Assembly: GCA_002722245.1 (NCBI GenBank) | Contig: PBLA01000029.1 | Span: 1 to 64,000 of the forward strand | Source of the DNA: Flavobacteriales bacterium | GTDB lineage: Bacteria; Bacteroidota; Bacteroidia; Flavobacteriales_C; GCA-002722245 | Direction of reading: 5' to 3' | Length of the DNA stretch: 64,000 nt | Shown: positions 24,239 to 33,643 of the stretch, in pieces | How positions within the stretch are numbered: the stretch's first letter is position 1 | How the letters are laid out: every line of letters begins with the position of its first letter | Made by a program: the position numbers and the translations under genes | Notes under the pieces: model-generated | The model's input: the letters and a program-made list of their open reading frames with translations, nothing else | Told to the model about the DNA's origin: nothing | Database searches by the model: none

Positions 24239-24874
24239 TTAATTCATTTTAAAAGCGTCTTTGAAAATAAATTTTCCAAAATCAATGACGCTTTCTAACT
24301 GACTGAAATTAAATAGTTCGAAACCTACTGAGGTGGATTTTTCAATAAATGCATCCGTTTTTTCAAAACTTGGTGATTCATCTTTCATCCAATATTTGAT
24401 GATAGTTAGAAACTGACCCCATAAAACTTCACTAATCCCTTTTTCTTGAAATTCCCTTAACTGATCCACCGGGATTTCTGGTTGTTTAAGATCTAAACTT
24501 TCAACAAAAGATTTAAAATGGGATTTTACACCATGAATGTTAGAGAGTCCTTTGATTGGATTTTTAATATCCAATAAGTAGAGCGCTAAACTCCTATTTG
24601 CGGTTAGGTTTTCAATGTAAGTGTAATAAAGGGATAATAGTTTGTCTTTTTCGCTAAAGCTTTCATATTCTTTATTCGCTTTTAGTACTTTAATTGTTTC
24701 TTCAAAAAAATGAGTAAATACAAATTTTTCAATTGATTCGAATGACCCAAAAAATTGGTAAAATTTAGATTCCTCAATTTTTATGGATTGACAAAATTTA
24801 TAAACATTTAAGGGGCGTTTTCCTTCTGTTAAAAGATGGTTGGTGTATGCTTCTACTAAATCCGATTTTTCCAT
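24239..24874 (-). CDS. TetR/AcrR-family transcriptional regulator
   Basis: A 211-residue protein with an N-terminal helix-turn-helix (about residues 6-50: VEAYTNHLLTEGKRPLNVYK then FYQFFGSFESIEKFVFTHFF, the usual YxxFxSxExL pattern after the recognition helix). A helical ligand-binding domain follows (60-211). The ATG at 24874 is preceded at 24896-24889 by a -7 box TATATTTG. A perfect 10-bp palindrome covers the expected -33 position, strongly suggesting autoregulation. It leads the operon with the UbiB-like kinase and the 124-residue protein. Fatty-acyl or other lipophilic effectors would suit the neighbourhood, but that is inference. Confidence 0.85.
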   Translation of the reverse strand: MEKSDLVEAYTNHLLTEGKRPLNVYKFCQSIKIEESKFYQFFGSFESIEKFVFTHFFEETIKVLKANKEYESFSEKDKLLSLYYTYIENLTANRSLALYLLDIKNPIKGLSNIHGVKSHFKSFVESLDLKQPEIPVDQLREFQEKGISEVLWGQFLTIIKYWMKDESPSFEKTDAFIEKSTSVGFELFNFSQLESVIDFGKFIFKDAFKMN

Positions 24875-24888
24875 ATTATTTGTTTTAA

Positions 24889-24939
24889 CAAATATACATA
24901 TATTGTGAATACCACGCGTACATTAATTGTTAATGTACG
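24889..24939 (-). promoter_or_regulatory. Promoter and candidate TetR operator
   Basis: The minus-strand -7 box TATATTTG spans 24896-24889. The palindrome CGTACATTAA-TTG-TTAATGTACG (24917-24939, perfect 10-bp arms) lies where the -33 contacts would be. TetR-type repressors usually bind such dyads next to their own gene. Confidence 0.6.
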
Positions 24940-25042
24940 TTAACATTGTATTGAATTTCAATAGGAGATTCTTTTCTTATGACATGACCGTTTGCTTTAA
25001 TTGAATATACCAAAAAAGGCTGCTTTAATTCAATGTTAGCGA

Positions 25043-25543
25043 TTAACTAACTGTTTCTCTCACTTTAAAACTCCAAGTGAAATAGTATTCGCAAACCAAA
25101 TCACCAAAATCATTAAATCCTTGAGCACAAGCAGTTACTTGAACAGGTGTATTTTCTGCAACACATTTTTGTAAAGCGGATTTAAATTTTGCGCCATCGT
25201 TACATGTAAAGCGAATTCTTCCCGTTGCTTTTTTAAGGAATTTACCATTTGATTCAACAACTAAAACAGCAATTGATTCATCATGTTTTGCCATTGAAAA
25301 AATTGCCAATACTCCTGTGCTTAATTCAGCAGTCATTGCAAGTACAGCAAAATAAATGGATTTAAAAGGGTTTTTGTTGAGGTATTTATATTTTACCTCA
25401 GTGATGGCGGAGTCTTCATCAAGTGCTTTTAATCGAAGGCCTACAAAAAACGCTAAAGGAAGTTTAAACAACTTGAAGAGCTTAAATTTTAATGGCGAAA
25501 GCATTCGCTTTTGAAGCTTTAGTTGTTGAGGAGAAAGACTCAT
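25043..25543 (-). CDS. DUF4442 hotdog-fold (thioesterase-like) protein
   Basis: A 166-residue protein of the DUF4442 type. It has an N-terminal amphipathic region (QLKLQKRMLSPLKFKLFKLF), then the strand-helix pattern of a single hotdog fold: NPFKSIYFAVLAMTAELSTG (about 57-76) is the central helix with the preceding NPF, followed by strands AVLVVESNGKFLKKATGRIR and DLVCEYYFTWSFKVRE. DUF4442 proteins are related to acyl-CoA thioesterases, and substrates are generally unproven. It is about 35 bp downstream of the DUF3817 gene and on the same strand as the TetR operon further down. Proximity to the fatty-acid degradation operon fits an acyl-thioester role, but this is inference. Confidence 0.8.
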   Translation of the reverse strand: MSLSPQQLKLQKRMLSPLKFKLFKLFKLPLAFFVGLRLKALDEDSAITEVKYKYLNKNPFKSIYFAVLAMTAELSTGVLAIFSMAKHDESIAVLVVESNGKFLKKATGRIRFTCNDGAKFKSALQKCVAENTPVQVTACAQGFNDFGDLVCEYYFTWSFKVRETVS

Positions 25544-25578
25544 GATTTGAAGTACGATTGGACAATATCAGAGTTACA

Positions 25579-25908
25579 TTAAGAATCTATAACATCTTCA
25601 TTATTAGCATTTTTTCTGATGTACTTGAAATATTTATAATCTACCCAAAAGGTCATAAATGGAACAATCGAAGCAATACCGCAAATAAAAAGTCGTCCAA
25701 ATTTCCAGTTTTCTTGTTTGTAAACAGGTAATAATAAAACTAAGTAGGCGATAAAAAATATACCATGTATCATCCCCGGTATTCTCACTGCCGAGTCAAT
25801 ACCTGCACTATATTTTAAAGGCATAGCAATCAAATAAAGCGCGATACAGGTAATTCCTTCAATTAATGCAGCAATTCTTAGTCTTCCTATGTGGTTTTTA
25901 AGGTTCAT
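25579..25908 (-). CDS. DUF3817-family small integral membrane protein
   Basis: A 109-residue protein with three membrane helices: about 10-32 (LRIAALIEGITCIALYLIAM), 44-64 (PGMIHGIFFIAYLVLLLPVY) and 72-92 (FGRLFICGIASIVPFMTFWV). The motif RIAALIEGIT near the start and the helix containing VRIPGMIHGIFF are the hallmarks of DUF3817, also annotated as the YdzA type. Function is unknown across the family. It begins 40 bp after the SUI1-like gene and ends 35 bp before the DUF4442 gene, all on the minus strand, so the three are likely co-transcribed. Confidence 0.85.
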   Translation of the reverse strand: MNLKNHIGRLRIAALIEGITCIALYLIAMPLKYSAGIDSAVRIPGMIHGIFFIAYLVLLLPVYKQENWKFGRLFICGIASIVPFMTFWVDYKYFKYIRKNANNEDVIDS

Positions 25909-25948
25909 CTAAGTTTAAAATTTAACAACAACAATTTTCTTTAATGCT

Positions 25949-26293
25949 TTATCCCCCTTTTCTTTTTACTTGATATCCTTCCAATTGAAGTAATGAAACA
26001 ATTTTATCTCTAAAATCACCCTGAATTAAAATCTCTCCGTTTTTTGCAGAGCCGCCAACACCGCATTTTGATTTCAGTAGTTTACCCAAATCTTTTAAAT
26101 CCTCTTCTGAGCCTACAAAACCTTCAACCAAAGAAACAGCTTTACCTTTTCGATTTTTTTTATCCAAACTCACATAAAGTTGTTGTTCATGAGGTGGAAG
26201 CGTTTCTTCATCTTCTCTATTCCCATGATCATAATCAAAGTCTGGATTGGTTGAATAAACCATGCCGAGTCTTTCTTTCCAATCGTTTTCCAT
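25949..26293 (-). CDS. Translation initiation factor SUI1/eIF1-like protein (YciH family)
   Basis: A 114-residue protein. The N-terminal ~40 residues are acidic and probably flexible. The C-terminal SUI1 domain has QLYVSLDKKNRKGKAVSLVE (about 39-58), FVGSEEDLKDLGKLLKSKCG, the conserved GVGGSAKNGEILIQGDFRDK (about 78-97) and the final LLQLEGYQVKRKGG. Bacterial YciH-type proteins share the fold of eukaryotic eIF1 and can influence start-codon fidelity in vitro; their physiological role is not settled. It is first in a probable three-gene minus-strand group with DUF3817 and DUF4442. Length and motif spacing are normal for Bacteroidota. Confidence 0.92.
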   Translation of the reverse strand: MENDWKERLGMVYSTNPDFDYDHGNREDEETLPPHEQQLYVSLDKKNRKGKAVSLVEGFVGSEEDLKDLGKLLKSKCGVGGSAKNGEILIQGDFRDKIVSLLQLEGYQVKRKGG

Positions 26294-26424
26294 AATACAA
26301 AGTTAATTGATATTAGATATGTTTCAAATAGCGCTTTAAAAGCAACTGTAATTCTCTGTCCGAAAAAAAAGGATAACAACGATTATGAAAGAATAAATTA
26401 ATACTTTAACACAAAAATAAACGT

Positions 26425-27486
26425 ATGGAAAATTTTAGTTGGCAAGAACCATTTGGAATTCAATTACTGGATTGGGGAATAACGGCGGGATTAATTACAC
26501 TGTCAATTCTTGGAGCAAAAGTTATTTTTTGGCTCTTGAGCAAGGTTATCAGTAAGCTTGCAAAAAAGACCAAATCTCAACTGGATGATCTACTCATAAA
26601 TCTATTGGAAAAACCGATTGCTTACATTTTAGGTTCAATAGGGATCTGGAAGTCTCTCAGCTGGTTGCAATTAGGTGAAATAGGGCAGAGTAGAATTGAT
26701 AAATTCTTTTTCATCGTTTTACTTGGTTTTATCGCTTGGGCAATAACCAGGACAATTGAAGCTTTAATTGAGAGTTATTTAGTCCCTATTATAGAGAAAA
26801 CAGAAAGTGATTTAGATGATCAATTAATTCCTATTCTAAGAAAAGTACTAAAATCCACTGTTTGGATTATGGCTATCATTCTTGGGTTGAATAACGCAGG
26901 ATATGATGTGGGAGCAATTGTTGCTGGTCTTGGTATTGGTGGATTAGCTCTTGCTTTAGCAGCACAAGATTCTGTGAAAAATCTTTTTGGTGGGTTTACA
27001 ATTTTTGTAGATAAGCCATTTAAGGTAAAAGATAGAATTAAGATTTCAGGGTTTGATGGTGCCGTTGAAGAGATCGGCATTAGAAGTACTCGAATTAGAA
27101 CGTTAGATGGACGGATGGTTACAATTCCTAACTCAAAGTTTTCTGAAAGTGCGATTGAAAATATTAGTTCTGAACCATCTAGAAAAGTTGTTTTAAATCT
27201 GGGATTGACGTATGATACAAAAAGTGATGGAGTTAAAGAGGCAATGGGTCTTTTAAAAGATATTGTAAACAGTAAAGAGGGTGTTGATGAAAAAGTTTTT
27301 GTTGGATTTAATGCATTTAATGACTCTGCTTTGAATGTGATTTGTGTGTATTATATTTCTCCTGGTGCAGATATCCTTGGAGTTCAAACAGAAATTAATT
27401 TAGAGATTTTAGATAAGTTTGCGCATGCAAAATTAGATTTTGCCTTTCCTACTCAAACTTTATTTATTGAAAAAGATTCTGAATAA
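26425..27486 (+). CDS. MscS-family mechanosensitive ion channel
   Basis: A 353-residue inner-membrane protein with four predicted membrane segments (about 15-37, 60-80, 90-110, 132-155). The pore helix region is LNNAGYDVGAIVAGLGIGGLALALA (written here in part), rich in Gly/Ala as in MscS TM3. The MscS beta domain follows: FGGFTIFVDKPFKVKDRIKI, GAVEEIGIRSTRIRTLDG, then RMVTIPNSKFSESAIEN. It ends with an alpha/beta cytoplasmic domain. It protects cells from osmotic downshock by opening under membrane tension. It is a single gene with a strong bidirectional terminator right after it. The two extra N-terminal membrane helices place it in the medium-sized MscS subgroup. Confidence 0.93.
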   Translation: MENFSWQEPFGIQLLDWGITAGLITLSILGAKVIFWLLSKVISKLAKKTKSQLDDLLINLLEKPIAYILGSIGIWKSLSWLQLGEIGQSRIDKFFFIVLLGFIAWAITRTIEALIESYLVPIIEKTESDLDDQLIPILRKVLKSTVWIMAIILGLNNAGYDVGAIVAGLGIGGLALALAAQDSVKNLFGGFTIFVDKPFKVKDRIKISGFDGAVEEIGIRSTRIRTLDGRMVTIPNSKFSESAIENISSEPSRKVVLNLGLTYDTKSDGVKEAMGLLKDIVNSKEGVDEKVFVGFNAFNDSALNVICVYYISPGADILGVQTEINLEILDKFAHAKLDFAFPTQTLFIEKDSE

Positions 27487-27522
27487 ATATAACCTTACTA
27501 TCAGTGTGTAATATTAAAGAAC

Positions 27523-27548
27523 AAATAAGGGGCATATGCCCCTTATTT
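27523..27548. terminator. Bidirectional terminator between mscS-like and fadE genes
   Basis: A perfect 26-bp palindrome with arms AAATAAGGGGCAT / ATGCCCCTTATTT lies between the convergent MscS gene (stop at 27486) and the fadE stop (27574). T-rich sequence flanks it on both strands, so it can end transcripts from either side. Confidence 0.85.
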
Positions 27549-27573
27549 TGTTTGTTATTTTATGCCTTATAAT

Positions 27574-29361
27574 TTACAAGGCATACTTGTTTTCTGCAAT
27601 TAAATGTTGGGCAATAGATTGCCTCGCTTCTTTTACATTGAAGGGGGCGACTTTCGTAAAACGCTTAATACCTAACAACATCATTCTCTGCTCATCTCCT
27701 TCTGCAAAGGAATTAATGGCGTCTTTACCTGATTTATTTATTTTATCTGCAGCATCGTAAATGTAGGTTTGAACAGCAGCAATTTTTTGCTCAGCCTCTT
27801 GTTCTCCTTTTAATTGAATAATTTTTTTAACCCGAAGAAGCATAGATTCTGCCACATAGGTTTGTATAACCATATCTGAGAGGTTCATTAAGATTTCTTG
27901 TTCCTTAGCAAGAGAGGTCATTAATTTCTGTACGGCTGCTCCTGCTGTCATTAAAATAGCCTTTTTAAAATTAGCGATATATCTGTCCTCAGCGGCAAGT
28001 AAACGATCATCTTGTTCTCCAAAATCTGGAATACTCATTAACTCTTTTTGAACAGCTTGCGCAGGTCCAAGTAAGTTAAGTTGACCTTTCATAGCTCTTT
28101 TCAAAAGCATATCTACAATAAGCATTCGGTTGATTTCATTCGTTCCTTCAAATATTCTGTTTATTCGAGAATCTCTGTATGATCGTTCCATTGGCGCGTC
28201 TGCAGAGTATCCCATACCACCAAATACTTGAACACCTTCATCGATTACATAATCCAATGCTTCGGAACCAAATACTTTAAGAATTGCAGCTTCGATAGCG
28301 AACTCTTCAACACCTTTTAATTTGGCTTGCGCTTCATCCATTCCGCCAGCGAGCAATTCTTCCGTAGCCTGATCAATATTTAATCCTGTTCGATATAATG
28401 CGGATTCAACAGCAAAAGATTGTATCGCCTGCTCTGCTAATTTATACCGAATCGCACCATACTTAGAAATTTGTCTGCCAAATTGCTCTCTTTCGTTGGA
28501 GTAATTTATGGATTGACTAATAATTCTTTTCATAGCACCGAGCGCGGCTGCAGCCAGTTTAATTCGCCCAATGTTTAGGATATTTAGTGCAATTTTAAAT
28601 CCTCCTTCCCGTTCACCTAAAAAGTTTTCTTTTGGTACTTTAACATCATTAAAAAATACTTGTCGAGTAGAAGATCCTTTTATACCCATCTTATGTTCCT
28701 CCGGATTCAAACTAATTCCTCCGAACTCTTTTTCAACGATAAGAGCGCTTAAGTTTTCATCGTTATCTACTTTAGCAAATACAATGAAAATATCAGCAAA
28801 CCCTCCATTGGTAATCCACATTTTCTGTCCATTCAGGGTGTAATGTGAACCATCTTCAGAAAGAACAGCTTTTGTTTTACCAGAGTTAGCGTCAGAACCT
28901 GATCCAGGTTCTGTTAAACAATAACATGCCTTTTTAGCCCCCGTGGTTAAATCAGGAAGATATTTTGCCTTTTGCTCTTCATTTCCATAGTAAAGAATAG
29001 GAAGAGTTCCAATTCCGGTATGTGCAGATAGGGCAACGGCAAAGGAATGACCGGATCCAGTTGCTTCATTGATAAGAAGTGAAGTATTGAAATCTTTCTC
29101 AAAACCACCATATTTAGCTGGTATTGAAATTCCTAATAAACCAAGCTCTCCTGCTTTATCTAATTTGGAAGGCATTAATCCCTCCTCAAGTTGGTCAATG
29201 CGATCTAAATCAGGAAATATTTCTGCATTAAGGAAGTCATAACATGTATCCCGCATCATTTTTTGTTCCTCATCCCATTCTTCAGCAATGAAAATATCTT
29301 CTATATTGGCTTCTTTAATTAAAAACTCGCCTCCTTTGATTGATTTTTTTTCGTCTGACAT
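27574..29361 (-). CDS. fadE: Acyl-CoA dehydrogenase, FadE (YusJ) type
   Basis: A 595-residue protein from the ATG at 29361 (MSDEKKSIKGGEFLIKEANI); an ATG eight codons upstream adds a sequence unlike the family. It catalyses the first beta-oxidation step, FAD-dependent alpha,beta-dehydrogenation of acyl-CoA. Domain order: N-terminal helical domain, FAD-binding core with CYCLTEPGSGSDANSG and MWITNGGFADIF, then RIFEGTNEINR with E405 as the likely catalytic Glu, and a ~170-residue C-terminal extension. The ~595 length matches Bacillus FadE/YusJ rather than the short-chain enzymes of about 380. It is the last gene of the fadD-fadN-ywqK-like-fadA-fadE operon and ends before the bidirectional terminator. 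Confidence 0.93.
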   Translation of the reverse strand: MSDEKKSIKGGEFLIKEANIEDIFIAEEWDEEQKMMRDTCYDFLNAEIFPDLDRIDQLEEGLMPSKLDKAGELGLLGISIPAKYGGFEKDFNTSLLINEATGSGHSFAVALSAHTGIGTLPILYYGNEEQKAKYLPDLTTGAKKACYCLTEPGSGSDANSGKTKAVLSEDGSHYTLNGQKMWITNGGFADIFIVFAKVDNDENLSALIVEKEFGGISLNPEEHKMGIKGSSTRQVFFNDVKVPKENFLGEREGGFKIALNILNIGRIKLAAAALGAMKRIISQSINYSNEREQFGRQISKYGAIRYKLAEQAIQSFAVESALYRTGLNIDQATEELLAGGMDEAQAKLKGVEEFAIEAAILKVFGSEALDYVIDEGVQVFGGMGYSADAPMERSYRDSRINRIFEGTNEINRMLIVDMLLKRAMKGQLNLLGPAQAVQKELMSIPDFGEQDDRLLAAEDRYIANFKKAILMTAGAAVQKLMTSLAKEQEILMNLSDMVIQTYVAESMLLRVKKIIQLKGEQEAEQKIAAVQTYIYDAADKINKSGKDAINSFAEGDEQRMMLLGIKRFTKVAPFNVKEARQSIAQHLIAENKYAL

Positions 29362-29461
29362 AATGTTTTCTTTTAAAAGGATCAATTAAGCGTTATTACT
29401 TAAAACGATCCCAGTTAATAAATTATTTTCTAAAGGAGATTTTAACCTCCTAAAAAGTTGC

Positions 29462-30637
29462 TTACAGCATTTCAAAAATTCCTGCAGCACCTTGGCCCGT
29501 TCCCACACACATGGTGACCATTCCAAATTTTTGATTCCTTCTTTTCATTTCATTGAAAAGCTGAACGGATAATTTGGCTCCTGTGCACCCTAATGGATGG
29601 CCTAATGCAATCGCCCCTCCATTCACATTCACAATATCCGGGTTTAAACCTAACTCTCGAATAACAGCTACTGATTGAGACGCAAAAGCTTCATTCAATT
29701 CAATTTGTTCAATTTGATTGAGTTGCATTCCAGCTTTTTCTAAAGCACCTGGAACAGCGTAGATTGGACCCACACCCATTATTTTTGGTTCTAAAGCAGC
29801 CACGTGATAAGAGACTAATCGCGCAATTGGTTCGATATTGAGCTCTTTTATCATTTTTTCACTCATTACCATGACAAAAGCTGCACCATCTGAAGTTTGA
29901 GATGAATTTCCTGCTGTAACTGATCCTCCTGCGGCAAACACAGGCTTAAGTTTTGAAAGTGCCTCTATTGTGGTGCCTTTTCTCGGTCCTTCATCGGATT
30001 CAACAACAAATTCGCGTTCTTGACGCTTTTCATTTTCATCAAGGAAGATCTCTTTGATTGTAACAGGAGCAATATCATCTTTAAAAATACCTTTATCTAA
30101 CGCATTAAGGGCTTTCATGTGAGAGTGGTAAGAAAATTCATCCTGGTCTGATCGGGTGATGTTATATTGATTAGCCACTTCTTCTGCGGTTAATCCCATT
30201 CCCCAATACCAATCAGGATTATTTTTAGCTATTTCATAGTTTGGAGTAATTTTCCAACCCCCAAAAGGGATGGGAGACATACATTCAACACCCCCAGCAA
30301 TAATGCAATCTGACATACCTGCTTTAATTTTTGCAACTGCAATTGAAATTGTTTCAAGGCCAGAGGAGCAATATCTATTAACAGTCATTCCAGGAACTTT
30401 CACAGTGTCCAAGCCCATTAGGGATATCATTCGGCCAATGTTTAGTCCCTGTTCTGCTTCAGGAGTAGCATTTCCACAAATGACATCATCAACACGATTT
30501 GGATCCAAATTAGGAAGGTCCGACATGAGTTTCTTCACCACTTGTGCACTTAGGTCATCAGGACGAAAAAATCTAAACCCTCCCTTTTTTGATTTTCCAA
30601 CTGCTGATCTATATCCTGCTACAATGTATGCTTCCAT
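29462..30637 (-). CDS. fadA: Acetyl-CoA acyltransferase (3-ketoacyl-CoA thiolase)
   Basis: A 391-residue thiolase catalysing the last step of beta-oxidation, CoA-dependent cleavage of 3-ketoacyl-CoA. Active-site motifs are all present: the nucleophile in [11 protein letters not shown] (C90), [11 protein letters not shown], the His in [16 protein letters not shown] and the second Cys in [11 protein letters not shown] near the C-terminus. Length is typical. It lies 100 bp upstream of fadE and 4 bp downstream of the YwqK-like gene in the same operon. The fadN-fadA-fadE order equals that of the Bacillus fadNAE operon, so long-chain fatty-acid degradation is the likely role rather than acetoacetyl-CoA synthesis. 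Confidence 0.95.
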   Translation of the reverse strand: MEAYIVAGYRSAVGKSKKGGFRFFRPDDLSAQVVKKLMSDLPNLDPNRVDDVICGNATPEAEQGLNIGRMISLMGLDTVKVPGMTVNRYCSSGLETISIAVAKIKAGMSDCIIAGGVECMSPIPFGGWKITPNYEIAKNNPDWYWGMGLTAEEVANQYNITRSDQDEFSYHSHMKALNALDKGIFKDDIAPVTIKEIFLDENEKRQEREFVVESDEGPRKGTTIEALSKLKPVFAAGGSVTAGNSSQTSDGAAFVMVMSEKMIKELNIEPIARLVSYHVAALEPKIMGVGPIYAVPGALEKAGMQLNQIEQIELNEAFASQSVAVIRELGLNPDIVNVNGGAIALGHPLGCTGAKLSVQLFNEMKRRNQKFGMVTMCVGTGQGAAGIFEML

Positions 30638-30641
30638 ATTT

Positions 30642-31193
30642 TTAATCTTTTTTATCTAATTTCTTTGATTCAACAATAACACCGTTTTGGTATTTAATGA
30701 TTGAACGAACAGTTTCGTTTTTATCGTAAAAAATCCATTTTCCATGTTTTTTTCCCTCTTTGAAATTACCAGTTAGTCTAACTGTACCTGGTGCATTTTT
30801 AAAATAATAACTCCACAATCCGTTTTTCATTCCTTTTCGGTATGAACCCTCCACTCGTTTGGCACTATTGTTATACCACTTTGTAAAAGAACCATTTTTT
30901 AAATCATCCAGGTAAGCGCCTTTTTCAAGCATTTTTCCAGTTACTCCATTGTATCGAACAAATTCACCATTCCTTTTATTATTCTTGTAATTAATTTCCA
31001 GTATCAAAATTCCATTTTCAGAATAGAATTGCCAGTTCCCCCATTTATTTCCATTGTTATCAAGTTTATTTCTATGACTCGTTGTATCGGGCGCATGCTT
31101 TGGACGCATGGCTGTTAATTCCTCAGGAGTTTGTGTGAAACTGAGAAGTCCAAGAATAATGGATAGGGCTACTATGTGTTTAATTACCTTCAT
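30642..31193 (-). CDS. Secreted MORN/YwqK-type repeat protein inside the fad operon
   Basis: A 183-residue protein with an N-terminal signal (MKVIKHIVALSIILGLLSFT). From about residue 45 it consists of MORN-like repeats of about 20-23 residues: NKWGNWQFYSENG, NNKRNGEFVRYNG, LKNGSFTKWYNN, MKNGLWSYYFKN and KKHGKWIFYDKN. This repeat class is annotated as YwqK or 'toxin-antitoxin system YwqK family antitoxin' in Bacteroidota, though no toxin is adjacent. Its position between fadN and fadA, 4 and 20 bp from them, is unusual for a beta-oxidation operon and implies co-expression. Role unknown. A second member of the family is at 59297-59971. Confidence 0.8.
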   Translation of the reverse strand: MKVIKHIVALSIILGLLSFTQTPEELTAMRPKHAPDTTSHRNKLDNNGNKWGNWQFYSENGILILEINYKNNKRNGEFVRYNGVTGKMLEKGAYLDDLKNGSFTKWYNNSAKRVEGSYRKGMKNGLWSYYFKNAPGTVRLTGNFKEGKKHGKWIFYDKNETVRSIIKYQNGVIVESKKLDKKD

Positions 31194-31213
31194 GGGTAAA
31201 CAAAAATTTTTTA

Positions 31214-33619
31214 TTAGTTCCTTAGCGGCTTTCCGGTAGTTAATATGCTTTGAATTCTTTCGAGTGTTTTTTTCTCACCCAACAGGGATAAAAATGCTTC
31301 TCGTTCCAAGTTTAATAGGTATTGTTCGGATACAGTTGTTTTTGCAGATAAATCACCTCCACATAAAACGTATCCTAATTTTTCGGATATTAATTTATCG
31401 TGTTCGGAAATGTATTTTCCACTATACATTGTGTGTGCACCAGCATAAACCATTCCTAGTCCCTGACGACCAAGCACCCGAATATTTTTTCGTTCTTGAG
31501 GTGGAGTGTATCCGGATAGAGCGAGTTCTAATACTGCCGATTTCGCTTCTTTAATCTGACGATCTTGGTTGATAACCACTTTATCTCTACCTTTTTTATA
31601 AATACCTAAGTCGAAAGCTTCAGCTGCACTTGTAGAAACTTTAGCCATTCCTATTGTTAAAAAACGATCTCTTAGAGAAGGTAGTTCAATATCTCCGTCA
31701 AACGTTTCATCGGATAGTCTAAGCGCAAATTCTTTGGTTCCCCCCCCTCCTGGAATAACTCCTGCTCCAACTTCTACTAGTCCTGTGTAGGTTTCTGCAC
31801 TGGCTATGACTTTGTCGGCGTGCAAAGCGATTTCACAACCACCTCCAAGAGCTAAGGCATGAGGAGCAATTACAACCGGTATGCTGGAACACCGTACCCT
31901 CATCATTGTTTTTTGAAAATATCGTATTGCAAAATCGAGCTCGTCATATTCTTGCTCAATAGCTAACATAAATACCATTCCGAGGTTTGCTCCTGCTGAA
32001 AAATTATCGCCTTGATTAGCAATGACAATACCATTCCAGCCTTCGTTTTCTGCTAAATCTATCGCTTTATTAATACCTTGAAGTATTTCACTTCCCATGG
32101 TGTTCATTTTTGTATGAAATTCTAAATTTAGTACACCATCTCCAAGGTCAAATAACGTTGTTCCGCTGTTTTTCCAAACCACATTGGAGGCTCTTAAATT
32201 ATCAAGAATAATAAAGTTTTCAGCTCCAGGAATCGTTTTGTAGGATTGTGAGTTAACATCATAAAATGTTCGAACACCATTTTCAATTTTATAAAAACTT
32301 TTTTTCCCTGAGGCAAGCATATCGGTAACCCATGAAGCTACTTGAATGCCGCTTTTTTGCATTAAACCAACAGCATTTTTAACTCCTATAGCATCCCAAG
32401 TTTCAAAGGGTCCAAGCTTCCAGCCGAATCCAGCTTTCATACCCTGATCGATCTTGTATAGTTCATCGGATATTTCTGGAATTCTATTGGCTACATAAGA
32501 GAATAGGTTGGTGAAGATCCGTCTGTAAAAATCGCCGGCTTTATCTTTTCCCATTGCAAGAATGCCCATTCTTTTTGAAAGATTATCCTCTGATTTCGCT
32601 AAATCCAGCGTGGCAAATTTCACTTTTGATTTAGGGCCGTATTCTAAGGTTTCCAAATTCAATTCTAAAATTGTTTTTTTACCTTGTTCGTCTTTGTCTT
32701 TTTTATAAAAACCTTGTTTGGATTTAGAACCCAACCACCCATTAGATTCCATTTTTGTAATATATTCTGGAATGGTGAATTGTGCATTTGATTCATCTTC
32801 TGGGCAATTTTGTTGAACACCATTCGCAACTTTAATTAAAGTATCTAAACCTACAACATCACAGGTTCTAAACGTAGCTGATTTGGGGCGACCAAGAATA
32901 GGACCTGTTAATTTATCCACTTCTCCAACGGTCATACCTAGTTCTTTCACAGTATGAAAGAGGTTCATGATACCAAATACGCCAATTCGATTTGCAATAA
33001 AAGCAGGAGTGTCTTTACACAAAACCGTTGTTTTTCCTAGAAACTTTTCACCATAATTCATTACAAATTGAGTGACTTGTGTATCGGTTTTAGGTGTTGG
33101 AATAATTTCCAGTAATTTCAAGTATCGTGGAGGATTAAAGAAGTGGGTTCCACAGAAATGTTTTTGGAAATCTTCACTTCTTCCTTCGAGCATAAGATGG
33201 ATAGGGATTCCTGAAGTGTTGGAGGTGATTAATGATCCTGGCTTTCGATGTTTTTCAACTTCATTGAAAACCTTCTTTTTTATCTCTAAATTTTCAACTA
33301 CAACTTCAATCGTCCAGTCACAATCACTGATTTTATGAAGGTCATCATCAAAATTACCCGTTTCAATTTTTCTTCCGTCAGATTTTTTGTAGAGCGGGGA
33401 AGGATTTGATTTAATTGCAAAATTTAAGGCCTCATTTACAATTCTATTTCGAACTATTTTATCCTCCAGAGTGAGTCCTTTCGCATTTTCTTTTTCATTC
33501 GTTTCCTTTGGGACAATATCCAATAGAATAACATTTACTCCGATATTTGCAAAATGACATGCGATTCGAGATCCCATTACTCCCGAACCAAGAACCGCTA
33601 CTTTATTAATTTTCCGCAT
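31214..33619 (-). CDS. fadN: 3-hydroxyacyl-CoA dehydrogenase/enoyl-CoA hydratase, FadN type
   Basis: An 801-residue bifunctional enzyme covering the hydration and NAD-dependent dehydrogenation steps of beta-oxidation. The dehydrogenase comes first: Rossmann motif VAVLGSGVMGSRIACHF (8-24), then TSNTSGIPIHLMLEG and CGTHFFNPPRYLKLLEII with the catalytic His, and a helical C-domain with GRPKSATFRTCDVVGLDTLI. The hydratase-fold part is C-terminal (about 495-720): GDNFSAGANLG, ALGGGCEIALHAD and the Glu-containing GLVEVGAGVIPGGGGT. This order is the reverse of E. coli FadB and matches Bacillus FadN (about 790 residues). It lies 92 bp downstream of fadD, and an inverted repeat occupies that gap. Confidence 0.93.
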   Translation of the reverse strand: MRKINKVAVLGSGVMGSRIACHFANIGVNVILLDIVPKETNEKENAKGLTLEDKIVRNRIVNEALNFAIKSNPSPLYKKSDGRKIETGNFDDDLHKISDCDWTIEVVVENLEIKKKVFNEVEKHRKPGSLITSNTSGIPIHLMLEGRSEDFQKHFCGTHFFNPPRYLKLLEIIPTPKTDTQVTQFVMNYGEKFLGKTTVLCKDTPAFIANRIGVFGIMNLFHTVKELGMTVGEVDKLTGPILGRPKSATFRTCDVVGLDTLIKVANGVQQNCPEDESNAQFTIPEYITKMESNGWLGSKSKQGFYKKDKDEQGKKTILELNLETLEYGPKSKVKFATLDLAKSEDNLSKRMGILAMGKDKAGDFYRRIFTNLFSYVANRIPEISDELYKIDQGMKAGFGWKLGPFETWDAIGVKNAVGLMQKSGIQVASWVTDMLASGKKSFYKIENGVRTFYDVNSQSYKTIPGAENFIILDNLRASNVVWKNSGTTLFDLGDGVLNLEFHTKMNTMGSEILQGINKAIDLAENEGWNGIVIANQGDNFSAGANLGMVFMLAIEQEYDELDFAIRYFQKTMMRVRCSSIPVVIAPHALALGGGCEIALHADKVIASAETYTGLVEVGAGVIPGGGGTKEFALRLSDETFDGDIELPSLRDRFLTIGMAKVSTSAAEAFDLGIYKKGRDKVVINQDRQIKEAKSAVLELALSGYTPPQERKNIRVLGRQGLGMVYAGAHTMYSGKYISEHDKLISEKLGYVLCGGDLSAKTTVSEQYLLNLEREAFLSLLGEKKTLERIQSILTTGKPLRN

Positions 33620-33643
33620 ACTGTGATTGTATAAAAATAGTAA

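Noticed and set aside
30642-31193. YwqK-like proteins as antitoxins of a toxin-antitoxin system
   Set aside because: Both YwqK-like proteins in the window have signal peptides and no small toxin gene beside them; the database name is not evidence of function.
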